A stretch of DNA of 64,000 bases from Pocillopora verrucosa (lineage: Eukaryota; Cnidaria; Anthozoa; Scleractinia; Pocilloporidae), in contig NC_089312.1 in the NCBI RefSeq assembly GCF_036669915.1, positions 24,593,601-24,657,600 of the forward strand. The letters are read 5' to 3'. The notes beneath the pieces were generated by a model, which made no database searches, was not told where the DNA came from, and saw only the letters and a program-made list of their open reading frames with translations. Position 1 is the first letter of the stretch, and each line of letters starts with the position of its first letter. Positions 24,342 to 36,931 of this stretch are shown here, piece by piece. The translations under genes and the position numbers were made by a program.

Positions 24342-27300
24342 CAACTTTATCACTCACTTTTTATTACCACCAGTCAGTTTGGATGCATTTAATAAATTTG
24401 TATTTTCATGGGTATGCACTTTGAGTTTCCTATCGAAACTTAAGGTAGATACCTGCAGTCATTTTATACCTAGCAAATATGATTCCAGCAGTTTGGGTAT
24501 AAACCAATGAAACTGGGTACAAATCAACTGACTTTAAGTATGTAAAAACTGAGTATGAAATGACCATAGATACAAAACAACTGGATGCTGTTGTTGCACA
24601 GAATGCAGTCAACATGCACTCTAACTAGTACATATGCTAAGGTTAGTATGTCTAAACAATAGTCCATGAGTAATAGCCCTCCTACATAAGATCAGGTCTG
24701 TAGCGATGAATAATGGCACAGAAAGCAAGGCCATTTCTCCATGATGTTGACATGTCATTGATCTTCACATTCCTATACTTCTTGGTTTGCTCTTGACACC
24801 ATCTGAGCAACATTCTTGCATTTACTGAAACAGGATGAAGAACGAACTGAAATTTATGGCAAAAATGTAAGTTTAATCCTATGCTACTGACAGTAATTCC
24901 ATTTTCACATATTTTTGTGCTATTTGTTCACAGTCAAATATATTCAAATACCCTACTTTAACTAAGTAAATATCTTTTGTAAGCAAGTGGGGGCAAGTCA
25001 TGTCAAACCGTATCACTAAATACAACTAAAAATGGTCATCCAGTAAAATTCCTGATATCACCGCTAGTCAGGTAGTTGCGTCTTTCCAGAAAGAAAAGAA
25101 AACCTGGAAGACAGCAGTGGGTGGGCTCCTGGAACTGATACTGCTATTAAAGCATACCCTGTGCAACCTTCTGAAAAGCCCCAGTCCTCTAGCTCATAAA
25201 AAAGAAGACTATGTCATCTCAGAATGAATTATGATTGATCTTGACTGTTTCTATGTCTCCTTAACTAAACATTGACATTAGTATTTTTTATGACTGTCAC
25301 TAAACCTTATCTTGGTACTCACGGGATGTAATCTTTAAAAAAACAGTGTGGGAATTAATTGTTTGTTGCTTAAACAGGGTGTTACCTTTAGGAGCAAGTC
25401 ATGTCTATAAACTGACATTCCAGTATCTTTTCAGGGATTCTTAAAAAGGAATTGCAAACAATTACTCCCATAATATTAATTCATACCTTTCCCTCCAGAA
25501 CCACCCTCCCAAGACTTTTCTCACCTCCTCCCTCAATAGCGCCAAGGTCTTTACTTGTGTCCATGGGTTCTGCTTCAGATCCATCCATCTGGTCAATTGG
25601 TCCTTTTTTGTTATCAAACAAATGTTTCACTCTGTTCTGTGAGACACATGACTTGTTCAAGTTTGGGTACCGAGTGGCTGGATTAATACTGTACTCCTCA
25701 AAATTCTTGGAGATGTTCTCTGGAGTTGTCTGAGCAAGAAGCCGGAATATACTGTCTCTTTCTGTGAGCAGGTCAATGGGTTCCCTTCCCAGTCCCCAAC
25801 CTCTCATTGTCCAGGCAGCATCAAAACATCCAAGAAACCTCTTGCACAACCTGAGCCAGTTGGCCAAAATGGCTGCAAACAGAGACATGACACAATTAAT
25901 TAACCGGAAATTCATAATAACAATACCCAAACCTCATTTGCAACTTCTGGACTTCCAAAGTGTGAAAAATATTTTTAGCTTATGGAGAAAGAAACCAAAA
26001 CACAACATAGGAATTTTAAAACCAACGTTAAACAAACGTGAAATTTTGACTATACTCCCAAATATCCTTGCTAGTCTATGAATACTTGTTCAAACTTTAT
26101 TTAAGCCAAAGGAGAAGCTGTATATCAGCAAAATTTGAAAGAAATGTTGGCAAAGTTTGAAAAAAAAATTAAGAAAAAATTGTAATCAGGGGCAGGTCAG
26201 AGGCTTCTGTGCCTTTTTTATTTTCTCCTTTTCCCTCTATGCCATTGATATGAATCCTTCCTGACCCATGCTTTACCCCTAGATTAAAAGAGAAATTATT
26301 TTGGGGCTAATATAGGATGATGTCATTTCATCCTACCTCTAATAAGCTGTCTCCAACAACTAATGCTAGAAGACGTTTTCCCCTCCTTTCATAAATCTTG
26401 GCAGCATGTTCAGAGTGATACAAAGAAGTGAAATCAAACATTGCTACATCTTCCTTGAAGTAGTGATTCTTTGCAAAGTCTAGTTGAGGTAGCTGGTAGC
26501 TTGTGGAAAAGTTTGCAGCTTCTCTTGCATATGCCAGAAGCTTATCATGGTTCACGTTGCTTGTTTGAAGAAGATCATATGCATCTTGGAAATCCTGTGA
26601 ATGAAGGTAAAGAATTATATTTCAAGTTCTTGCAGCAATTAAGTGTGTCACAAAGAAGGTGTGTAGCTTCTTGAGTGCTCTCCAAAGTCCCCAAGTGCTT
26701 CATATCTCAATGAACGCACGCTGACGAATGAACCAATTGTTTTTATAGCATTTACAACCTGATGGTTTACATGTTGTAAAAGGGTTAATATCCCTCTGCT
26801 ACGCTTCAGCCCATTGATAATTTTGTTTCAGGAAAACATTTTGCTAGGCTGTAAACAGCAGTTCTTCCTCATCAGCTGGCTCACAACTTTCCATGTTTAG
26901 CTTAAATTTGCCACCAAAAAATTGCCACCAAAGTCTTAACCAGTTTTTTAATAGTAAAATTCCAAAGTAAAAAATTGCAGAGAAAATGTTTTATCTTAAG
27001 GGATTTGTTTGCTGACGTCATGAGCGTGCACAATGGGAATATGAAGCATGCTCACACAATTGAATTTGATTAGACAAATTTACTAGCTATGTTATAAATT
27101 TATTTCAAATATTAAAGATCATGTTATATCCTGCGTTCACAAGACATTGCTGTCAACATTTTCTCAGAGAGATCATGTTTATAAAACATAGATTATACTT
27201 AGCAGCTTCAAACTAATTAGTTTAATTTATTCTATACAAAACATGTACATTATCAGAAAACTGCATCTTGATAAGCAGTTTGTCAATAAGGATTGGTCAG

Positions 27301-27672
27301 TTTCATTCCACTAGTAAATTTGGGCAATTCTATTCAGTTTTATACAGTTGTATTATTATATTGAATAAGTTATTTACAGGATGCTGATAGTTACCAATAA
27401 ATTCTGGTGTAAAGTGAAGTGTATTCTAAGCAAGAAGACCAGCTTTGCAAGGTCATACAACAAAAACAGTCAGTGCTATGGGCTAAACACTGAGTTGAGA
27501 CCACAATTATTTACATAAGGTCTAACCCACACTATGGTTTTATGCTAGCAGTGCACCTCAGGTTTTCTTTTTAAGGGGCTTGATTTAATTAAATAAATGT
27601 CTTTCCATTGTTATCTTTTGGCCCTTTATTGACACTGTTAACAAATTAAAATAATTGTCATAATGAAAGGTT

Positions 27673-27808
27673 GGATCAATATCAGTATCTGAGCAAATGC
27701 CCACCTACCCCTCCCCTAACCCAACAACAGTCTATTGATAACAAGTCAGGGTTAATTTTGGGTTAGGGGAGGGGTAGGTGGGAAGTTGCCCAGATACTAA
27801 TATTGATC
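27673..27808. repeat. Fold-back repeat (GGATCAATATCAG family), right copy
   Basis: Mirror of 20421-20556, in MICAL intron 3 of the right arm. Both halves are preserved. Confidence 0.88.
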
Positions 27809-30800
27809 TGAAAGGTTCCTCTGAATTGAATTTAAACAGTGGCTAAACCTAGTTAAAATAATCAGACTGTTGTGTATGGTGTTCATTTCATGTTCAAAAT
27901 ATGAATGAGATGTAAAGAAAACTCAACAGAGATTTATTTACCAACAATACATGTAACCAAAAAGTCCCCTGGGACATGTGTTACATGAATACAAGACTGA
28001 CAAGTTTGAGAGCAGAACTTCCTGTGTTATACACCACACAAACCATGATGCTTTGCAATAAGTTAGAGCTGATAATACACTATTTATTGTTTCCTGGTTC
28101 TTAGTGAACACCACAAACAAGTCATGAAGGGAAAGACAAAGGGTTGTGTTGGCTCAAGGATGCTCAATTGAGCAATTGAGGGGAGACAACTATTAAATGG
28201 CTAAACCTCTGAAAATACTCTTCTAAAGGTAACTTTATTTTTCTAAATTCTGATGCCTAGTCTAAACTCACCTTTTTGAGCACCCCTTTCTGAAGTAAAC
28301 TGTTCTTCTTTGCACACATCACAAAGTAATGCGTCTCATCTTTGTAGTACACAATGTTCTCAAGGTCAATACCAGTGCTATCTTTCAAGTCTTGGAAAAA
28401 CTGTTGATTGAAAATGAAAGCAACCCCACTTATCTCCTCCACTCTGGCCTCTTCCTTTGAAATTTTTGTTCACAAAGTTCACAGTGATACCAATGGCCAG
28501 CTTGCCACGAAATTCCTTTCCTTTAAAACCTTTCAATGCAGCACGCCTGCCATCTGCAGCCACCACAATGTCAAAATCAAATTTATTGAGGTAATGAGAG
28601 GGTGAGTCAAAGTTTCCTCTCCAGCCATGAGCTGAAATTAAAAAACCCATATCAAGCATTATAGAGATGTAAATGACAAAATGATCTCCACAGACAGTTA
28701 GCATTAAGACAAAATAACTTTTCAATGTGTTTTAAATGTGTAAACCTAATAATTAGTAAATTCACACTACTTAGTTTGGCCAACAGGATCAACACTCTAT
28801 AAAAACAATCAAGGAAGAGGGAGAGGGGTTCTTACTTGAGAAAAAAGTTTGATTTACAAACATGGCAGAGGTCAAACACAATGGGGGCCACAAAGTCAAA
28901 AACAAGAAAAAAAACAACTGTACTTACCATCTGTTGGCTCCACTAGATTAAGGAATCCGCATTTGGCATAAACTTGTACTCCAAGCAAGAGGGACACCTT
29001 AAGTAGAATAACTTGAAGTCTACGAATACCTGAAATAAGAAGTTCCACTCATTGGCACATGATATTAAAATTACTTAATTATGTTTTTTATACATGTCTC
29101 TGTATTCAGAGTATTTCAACCTGCTTAACAAGCACAGATAAGATCTTGTTTAGCCAGGAGATACTCAAAATGTTTCAATAGTGAACTTTGGGTAAATAAT
29201 ATGAATTTACTTCTCAAGTGGAGAGCACTTGATCACCAACTAAAATGATTCAAAAGTATTGGCACTTTGCCTTCTGATAAAAGGAATGATGATAGACCAG
29301 TTATTTTCCCTCTTTAAATGATTCTTGCATTACTAAAATTTAACAATAAAGAGCTATCCTTATCCAAAAAAGGTTCTAAATTTGTTCAAAAAGCATACTA
29401 AAAATAGATTTTTAACCTACAAATCTGAATTCGACAAAAGGCATTATTATTCATCACTGCAGGAAAAGAGGTGTAGTTAATTTCAAATTGTTTAAATACC
29501 AGTGGGACAGCATTTTTGTTCCATGCACGGTTTTTAGGATCAGGCTAAGTCATCCTTAGCCAAATAACTGCATTTTGATGAGGAAGAACTGAAAGATATT
29601 CATTTCCTCGTTCCTATTTTTGTGCGCTGAATGGTTTGTTGCAACTCTTACACCGATTCGCAAAAAGCCACCTGCAGTCTCTAATTTGTGAAATTAATTC
29701 TGACAATACACAAACGGATAATTCATCGTGAACCTTCCTATAACGGTCACTTGAGAGATACTCAGAAAACAGAAGGAAATACAGAGCTATTTCCTAAAGA
29801 ATTTATTTTGAGACGGAACGGCGCTCTATGAGGTTAATTGCCTCGCTTTGGGTTAATTCGAAGAAAAAAATAATTCAGCGTCGTGTTGTCTTCAAAGAAA
29901 AATATGTTTAAGAGTGAAAAACAAAACTGTGTTTAAGGTTTGAATCCTTTATGATCACTAATGGTTATTGTAGAAGTCATATTTTGTTTCACTACAGAGA
30001 ATATACATCTCAACTCTTGTCATGTCACACTGAGGAGAACAGGAGAAGTTATGTAATGTACTGAACCTCATGCGATGCATGATAGAAATCACACGAATTA
30101 TGACTTAAATTGAGCATTAAAAACCAAATGGCGATCATTGCCGGATAGTTAAGAGTCAGTTTGGTTAGATTCGATCGATTTTTTCGGCAATAATTGCTGA
30201 ACTGTTTTGTATAATATACTGAAACGATCCATAATTTCTCACGCAAAAATGTACTCTGATATTTGGTAAGTACGTCTAAGATTCCGGAAGTAACAAACAT
30301 TCAAGGGAATAAGGAAAACTACTTACTTATGTGATCGATGGCTCCAGCACAGAACTGTCCGAAAAATTTCTTAGCTCCTAAATTTTTCAAGTCCACAATT
30401 AAGAATGGCCACAGATGAAGGACATTGTTGCGAGAAAAACGATCTCGTTTTTCGATGACAACGACGTAAGCACCGAGCAAAGCGGCTTCAATTGCCGATC
30501 TCAATCCACATGGCCCTGCACCGATGATGAGCACTTTATTTTTGACACACGGCTTGTTTCTGTAGTCCTTGTGTTCCGCTCGTTTGTCTAGTTTCGTCCA
30601 TAGAGACTTGCACTTCCAAGAAGTTATTTAGACTTGAGGGAAGCATATAGCGTCTTGTGATTTCGGGGGTTCACGTCGACGCTTTGACAAAGTTTTCGGA
30701 AAACGTCTAGCGTCTCCTGGAGATCGGTAGTTTGAAGAAAGGCATCGAATAGTTCACCCGGCGTCAGAGTGCAGATCTCTTCTTTGAAATGACCATCTTC

Positions 30801-31429
30801 TTTTTCCATAGCGCATCAAATACTTGACTCTCGTGAGCTCGGAGGAGTGGTTCGCTCAATAGCTGATACTTGTCAATGCTCCAAATAACTCGAATTATTC
30901 ACCTTTTTACCTTTTGAGCGATAGTTTCGACGGGAGCCTTTCCAAGTAAGATTCTAACTTGAATCATTTCTTCTTAGTTTTAAGCCAAAGATACAAAATT
31001 CAAGCGAAACATGAGCATAATTTCCATGTCAAACAAGACGTTTATGTAATAAACAAAATTTTAAGGTAGGGAAGTTTGTCAGCGGTGTCCTCCCAAGAGA
31101 CTTCCTACTCTATTTACATTGTACTTCTTTGCTCTCTCTTTTGTACTTCAAAAAACCGGAAGTCACGGGCTTGTCACATCAGAATTATTTGGCAATGAGG
31201 CAATGAAGTGACTTGAATTCGTCATTTGCTTTTATAATTCCTAAGGTTAAGGGTTAATCCCTTATTTGAAGAAGAAAACTATAAATCAAATGCTGTTAAG
31301 TGAAAACTATTTCATCTCTCTGTTAGCCTCGACCTTTTAAAATCACTCAAGCTTGTGATCATCACATCGAAATCAGCATCCACGACGTACGTCATTTCCG
31401 GTAGCATGTGAATAACCTAACCATTTTGA

Positions 31430-31540
31430 AACTACTGATGTAGTTTTCGTGCAATAATCTTTTTTTCGTTGGGAAAAAAAGGTAGCTGACGGTGAGAACC
31501 GTCAAAATTTCAGTTTCGCGAGGATGGCATCCTCTTTGAG
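31430..31540. repeat. Cluster of four mini-hairpins, right copy
   Basis: Mirror of 16706-16813 with all four stems kept. Confidence 0.7.
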
Positions 31541-31868
31541 AAAGCCTCAATATGTAAATATTTTTTTCTTATTAAGATACTTTCCAATACATATCAAGCT
31601 ATGATGTAACTAAAGAGTATCGTTTCGTTAAATATCTTCTGGGCCAGCAAAAAGATTGAACGAAAATTTTTATTTACCTTGACCTCTTTTGCGGCATGCT
31701 TCAGCGAAAGGGCTGCAACAACAGGTCTCGTGATTTAAAGGACAGGAATATCCTTTTCAACTGACCGAGGTGCTTACGTAGCTATGTCCTCAGGGCCTTG
31801 GGGCAGTTGATTGTTCCTGAGTCTTAAAATGTTGTTGTGAAGAGTACAAATTTGAGGAGAGGTTTTAT

Positions 31869-32622
31869 TCAGTGTTGAACTACCCCCATTAATATTACAC
31901 AAGCACAAAGAATAGATTTAGTGAATACTTCGGGTCGATAAATCCTAGGTTCTAGCGCTTCAAGTCTTTCTGCTAATTTTATAACTTCGCAATTTCGTTT
32001 ACAGGAATGAAGAACGTGAAATAATTCAGCAACTGAGGAACCGCACGTAACTGCTCTCTGATGATTTCTGAGGTCACTGAACATACATTTCACTGCAAAA
32101 AAAAAAAATAAATAAAAAAAACGACGGTGCTCAGTTGTGTATGAGGCCGGAGAAACGCATTACCTATGCGAGTTACTTAAATTTACGCCGGTAAAACCTC
32201 AAAGTCTACTTTTATGACGAAAACTATCTGTATAATCTAGGTAATAAATTATTTACAAAACGATTTCTAGGTTCATCTTCCACCCTCTTTCCGTTTTTTT
32301 TTCTCTTTCTTTTCATTTCAGACATTATAATATTCATTTCTTCTCCTGCTTTGAGAGTGGAACAAGGCATTTTATCAGTGGTAATCTTTTGAAACTGAAA
32401 TATCTTGAGTCCTATATATATGGCAGTTTGAAATTGCAGTTAAAAGTGCATAGTTGAACGCAACCTTGATCAAAAAATTATTCAATTTTCTTATCATCTA
32501 ATTACATCACGGGGTGGAACTGAAAAAAAAAAAGTGACCAATTAATTTCAACTGTTTAAAGACTTTCATCATTTAAGATTAAAAATGATCATACCTGCTC
32601 GTGACAGAATCCTACCCAGCAT
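31869..32622 (-). CDS. Uncharacterised 83-residue protein, right copy
   Basis: Exons 32622-32595 and 32092-31869 have the same lengths, phase and encoded residues as the left copy at 15622-16374. No function can be assigned. Confidence 0.55.
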
Positions 32623-32756
32623 GATGAAATAAAGCTTGATAAATAGAGTTATGGTTGATTTTAATTTTATAGCAATTGCACGTGTTTAGGTCGTGTCGGC
32701 TCTTAATATCCATTCTGGTTTCATGCGGGGGATTTTTAATTTCGGTGAACTATCCG

Positions 32757-33052
32757 GAAGATTCAGTTTTACAAGGCCCTTGTAAAACTGAATCTTCAAG
32801 GCTGCTGGAGTTGACATAAGTTTTGGACACTTTTGTTTTGTTTTGTATAGATTTTTCAGGTCTTTCTTCAATAGCAAAGTAAAAATGACTGTTGTACCTT
32901 GTTGCAAAAATTGATGAAACACCTGAATAGTAACATTTTGCTTCAAGCAAAATGTTACTTTAATGAGTCCTCATGGAAACAAAGATTTCTGTGCCTGATT
33001 TGCAAAGTTTGCAAATCAGCCATATAAATCTTTGTTTCCACGAGGACTCATT
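32757..33052. repeat. Three successive long hairpins, right copy
   Basis: Mirror of 15193-15487: stems at 32757-32797 (20+1+20, perfect), about 32929-32959 and 32962-33052. The middle hairpin is perfect here, whereas the left copy has lost one T. An 86-codon minus-strand frame (32946-32686) runs through two of the stems and is probably accidental. Confidence 0.85.
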
Positions 33053-33391
33053 ATCACTGACAAGTTTTTTTTTTACATCAATCTAAATCTCTGTGAACCC
33101 ACAGTTATCCACTTTCAACCACTTGCGCACAGCTGTCTGCAAATTTGTTTTGCAACTGAACAAATTGCTTCTTTCAACAGCACTCGATCGATTTAAACAC
33201 CGAAGATAATTAGTTCTTTTGATTCTTTACATTTCGCGTAATGAGCTAAGACAGGGTCTTCCTCGCAGGAAATCAGAGAGAGATACACATTACGAGTTGC
33301 GGTCAAACTGAATCACCCCAAAACCAACAAAAGTTCCTCCTATAAATTCAATCAGGGTTCAACTGCTGTTTCGTTTGAGGAAAGCCGAAGA

Positions 33392-33567
33392 ATGGCAGCC
33401 GTTTTAAGGTCGATCTTTGGATTCCCCCTGTGTTGCTTTCCTTGTTTAGGGAAAGCGAAGAAGAATCCAGTGTCACAAGCCAGTGCAGGAATCGGAGATT
33501 TGTGTGGTTCATCTGGAGCAGAGGAGAAATGTCCCCTTTTCAAAATTTTTGATGGATCTTCCTCAAG
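33392..33567 (+). CDS. Possible first coding exon of an unrecognised gene, right copy
   Basis: An ATG at 33392 opens a 58-codon exon followed by the donor GTTAGT at 33568. The N-terminus (MAAVLRSIFGFPLCCFPCLG) is hydrophobic with three Cys and could be lipid-modified; the rest is Gly/Ser-rich. A phase-compatible candidate next exon starts at about 34810 after a TTTTGCAG acceptor, but nothing confirms it. No family is recognised. Confidence 0.4.
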
Positions 33568-33627
33568 GTTAGTTTATATTTACCAAAACGATCATGCCAA
33601 TCATCTCCATCTAAAAAAAGGATTTCA

Positions 33628-33882
33628 TTAATCAAGAGCCTTGTATTTCTTCTTTTTTATAAAGATTTGAGACTTCAATTCGCGACAATGGTATATTCTT
33701 TGGCCAGTTTTGATCTCTATTGACTTCTCTGTAAGCATGGAAAAATATTCCTGTTCATTGTTGTCTAACGTACAACAAGCTTTAACGTTACAGCAGCCTT
33801 TTTGGTCCCCTCTTCTATTGTGGCGCTTTCTACACGCTTTAGTAGAATTCTCCCAAATCCTATGGATCGTATTTTCGGTCAC
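33628..33882 (-). CDS. Uncharacterised basic Cys-containing frame, right copy
   Basis: Mirror of 14365-14619; differs by one Lys for Glu near the C-terminus. It lies antisense to the intron after the exon at 33392-33567, so at most one of the two readings need be real. Confidence 0.25.
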   Translation of the reverse strand: MTENTIHRIWENSTKACRKRHNRRGDQKGCCNVKACCTLDNNEQEYFSMLTEKSIEIKTGQRIYHCRELKSQIFIKKKKYKALD

Positions 33883-36571
33883 TTAAATGGAGCTTCCCTG
33901 AAAAAACCAAAGATGTTTTCCTTGACTTATTTGAACGCGAAAATCACTTCAATGATTTGAAGCCACCATTGCAATTTCATAAAAAAAGAATAATTTATTT
34001 TCTAAAATAAGCGGGTAAAGGAATTAATTCTCAATTAATTTATATATCAGCCATCGGTGATTTCCTTTATACAAATTCATCGGTTTAACGCTAAAAGATA
34101 AAAAATGTTATTCATTAAATTTTAAATACCACACAGTCGACGTAAGAATTTGTAACGATAAGGGGAGCACGTACAACCGACGGTGCGTTTTCAACACTTA
34201 TTTCCCTCCTCAACCAAATAAAAAAGAAATACCAACAACTTCGCCATACCACCCTGTCCATGTCGTAACCAGAAAGTTACCATCTGTTCAGGAAGAAACT
34301 ACATGAATGAATAATGTGCTTTTTATCTCTTTACATAGCACAAGTGGTCAGCGGAAAACTCCAACTGGAAAGAAGAAGACGTCCATTCGGGATGTTTGAG
34401 AGGTATTCAAACCCATAACTTTCAAAGAGTCTTCTTCCTTTTGATTGCGTGTGGAGGGGGGGAGGGTGGGGAGACATCAACTGTAGATAGATAGGGCTCA
34501 TGAAGTTACCTCTTTGTCCAGGGTTTTGTCATTCAGCCAGTGGTTTGTCCGTCGTTAGAAAATTAGCAATTTTTTTCAAATTTGCTGTTGCAATTCGTGC
34601 TCATCGCCTGCCCTTCGGCCATACTTGTTTTTTGGAAGGTTAGATATTTCTCGGGTGTTTAGCTACCGTCTCAAACAGTCATTTTATTTCCAGTAAGCAA
34701 GTCCCTTCAAAGCCTTCTATGCCAGCACTGGGGCCTAAAGGTGTTCTTTCTTTTCTTTTCAACAAAATTTCAATGTGACTTAGACAACGCCTTTGCCTTT
34801 CTTTTGCAGGCAATCGTGGCTCAAATTACCTCTATTTGTCAATGTTGTCCGACCACGTAGGTCAATGCTTGGACGTTATCCAAATAAATCTAGTACGCTA
34901 ACATTTATAAATTGGATAGTTAACAGAAAAAAAGTAAAATAGAGCTCTTGTAACGTTAAACATGTCAATAACAAGGAATTCCATTGTCAACAATGAGTGC
35001 ATCGTTTATATAGACCCGTAAACATATAACAAAAGGAAGACTTAAGAGTGAATGTCAGTAAAAATCAAGGAAAATTCAAAAAACGTGCCCACGGTCAAAA
35101 AATCGATTGCACTCATACTTTGTCAGTTTGAAGGCCTAGGTAAGTAACTGAAGGATATGAGGTTAGTTTTTTGAAATATTCCATATAACGGCAGAAAACC
35201 ACGAAAAACGGTCACCCTACCGGAAGCTCGGATTTCACCTGGCGGAAACTCGAAATTTTACACTTTTCAGCTTCTCGCTACACAGACGTTTACATAGCTG
35301 TGAATCTTTCTTAAGTATAATTGAATACATTGATTCTTCCTTAGTCAAACCATGGGAATTATTTTTATCTCTGCTTATTTGTGAGCGAACTGAGACCCGA
35401 TTAAGAAGACACACTTTTCTCATTTACGCGAAGGTGTAAAATAATCCAAACTCAGCGACGAAAAAAGCTGACCGGTAGTTCTTCAATTCTTCTGATATTA
35501 TAACCAAAGACAGTTCAGTCATTGATTTTTATGTCTCTGGTTTTAAATCTTTAGGATCTAGTAGCACTTTTGCATGAACGCCGATCAAAATTCGATAAAA
35601 TTCCAATTGAGCGCCTTTGAAATCTACAACTCTACATAACAAAGCACTATTGAAAATACATAAGGGTTTTGCTTTTTTAACGGTTTGAAGCGTTTTAAAA
35701 ATATATATTGATGTTAAATATTGTCTACACAGGTAAAACAAACTATGAAACACCAAAATTACCACGAGCTGAAATTAAATCTTACAGGCTCGCTCCCTAA
35801 TCTGCGTCACGCACGAGCGACTTAGCTACAATTAGTACAGTAACAAACAGATATTTACATCCGTTGATTTTAAATAAGTCGTATTTTTAAAATATCTTAC
35901 TCAAAGATGTGCCAGGTTTCCCAGTTAACTTGCTGAAAAAAAAGAGAAAACCTTAATAGTAATTCTAGCTCAATTAGAATTGATTTTATTTAGTATGAGA
36001 AGTTTTGTGCCGTCGAAAACCAATCGGAAGTAACTGTTTCCACGAAAAGCAAATATTGCATCGTTCTCTAAATAAACAAATCTACTTAACCATATAACCA
36101 GAGTATGTTGTTGGCGAAGTTAATGGACATACATAACAACGACGTCTTGCTCGTTCTTGAATATTCTCGGTGGAATTTGCGGCGCAGACGAACGCACTTG
36201 CTAAGTAACTTCCAATGGCTAATTTCTACCCTTACTTAGCTTTCGTCACACTGCTCACGCTGTGTAACAAGGATATAAAACATCGCACGAAGTCCTAAAA
36301 AACTCTCCGGACTTGAACCAGAATTGATTTTAGCAAGATTGCGTGTTTTTAAAAGCCAACGAGTTTATTGGAGATGACTACCCGTACCGTCTCATCGTGT
36401 CACTTAGGCATAACCTGACACGATGTCGATAGTTTCGACTCCTGATGGCCGAGAGCACTCGGATTTCTTTTTTTCCGAGTACGCCTGTGTCACTTACTGA
36501 ATAATACATCATTCTCATTTATTCACCAGGCTTAAAAATATTCCATCACATTTATTCCATTGCGCGTATGC
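33883..36571. other. Intergenic or intronic, right arm
   Basis: Mirror of the left-arm stretch 11775-14364. It holds the MITE-like insertion at 34989-35126 and no supported gene. Confidence 0.6.
34989..35126. mobile_element. MITE-like insertion present only in the right arm
   Basis: A 138-bp segment with terminal inverted repeats (ATGAGTGCATCG against CGATTGCACTCAT). The left arm shows the empty site at about 13262. GTC(A) appears at both edges and may be a short target-site duplication. It carries no coding sequence. Confidence 0.75.
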
Positions 36572-36897
36572 CACAGATGACATTCCAATCCTAGCAGTAT
36601 GCAGGATGTTTGTCCCATGAAGCACTCGGACTATACAGTGCAGCGCACTATACAGTGCACACACTAATATAATCGCAATCCATAAAAAGGTAGGGTGATT
36701 TCTTTGATTTTTACTGACAATCACTCTTAATTCGACGTTAAATCCGACACATATTAACTGTACAACATGGTTTTAAACTCTATGGTCTGTGGGTAGACTT
36801 TTGTAAATGTGTAGACATCGCTAACAAGACAAAATAAAAAAGGGGCCAAATTAGTTCATAGTGAATATTTTATTTGATATGCATTAAATTAATTACA
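36572..36897. other. 326-bp segment present only in the right arm
   Basis: Lies just downstream of the phospholipase B stop codon (36932) and contains the AATAAAAT signal likely used for its polyadenylation. The left arm lacks it at about 11774. No inverted ends are seen. It shares about 30 bases (ATTTTTACTGACA..TCACTCTTAA) with the MITE-like insertion, in the other orientation. A deletion in the left arm is as likely as an insertion here. Confidence 0.7.
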
Positions 36898-36931
36898 ATG
36901 ACAAAAAAGGGCTCGAGCTTCGACAGCCATT

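Larger units (their letters stand above)
23839..30809 (-). pseudogene. MICAL: MICAL monooxygenase, right-arm copy running into the fold point
   Basis: Exons in order: 30809-30327, 29029-28928, 28631-28272, 26594-26337, 25872-25525, 24824-24686, 24119-24071 and 23973 to about 23889. They encode an FAD-binding monooxygenase (GAGPCG near residue 105, VVAADG motif further on) followed by a CH domain ([23 protein letters not shown], then AFDVAEEHLGIPP). This copy reaches further than the left one, because exons 7 and 8 lie in the spacer. Exon 8 loses its natural end at 23889: after EVPDT the reading enters inverted intron sequence and stops at 23839. No LIM domain follows. Frame breaks sit near 30626 (lost base), 28461 (extra T) and 25830 (lost G), each intact in the left arm. 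A consensus of both arms would read through the first six exons. Confidence 0.9.
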
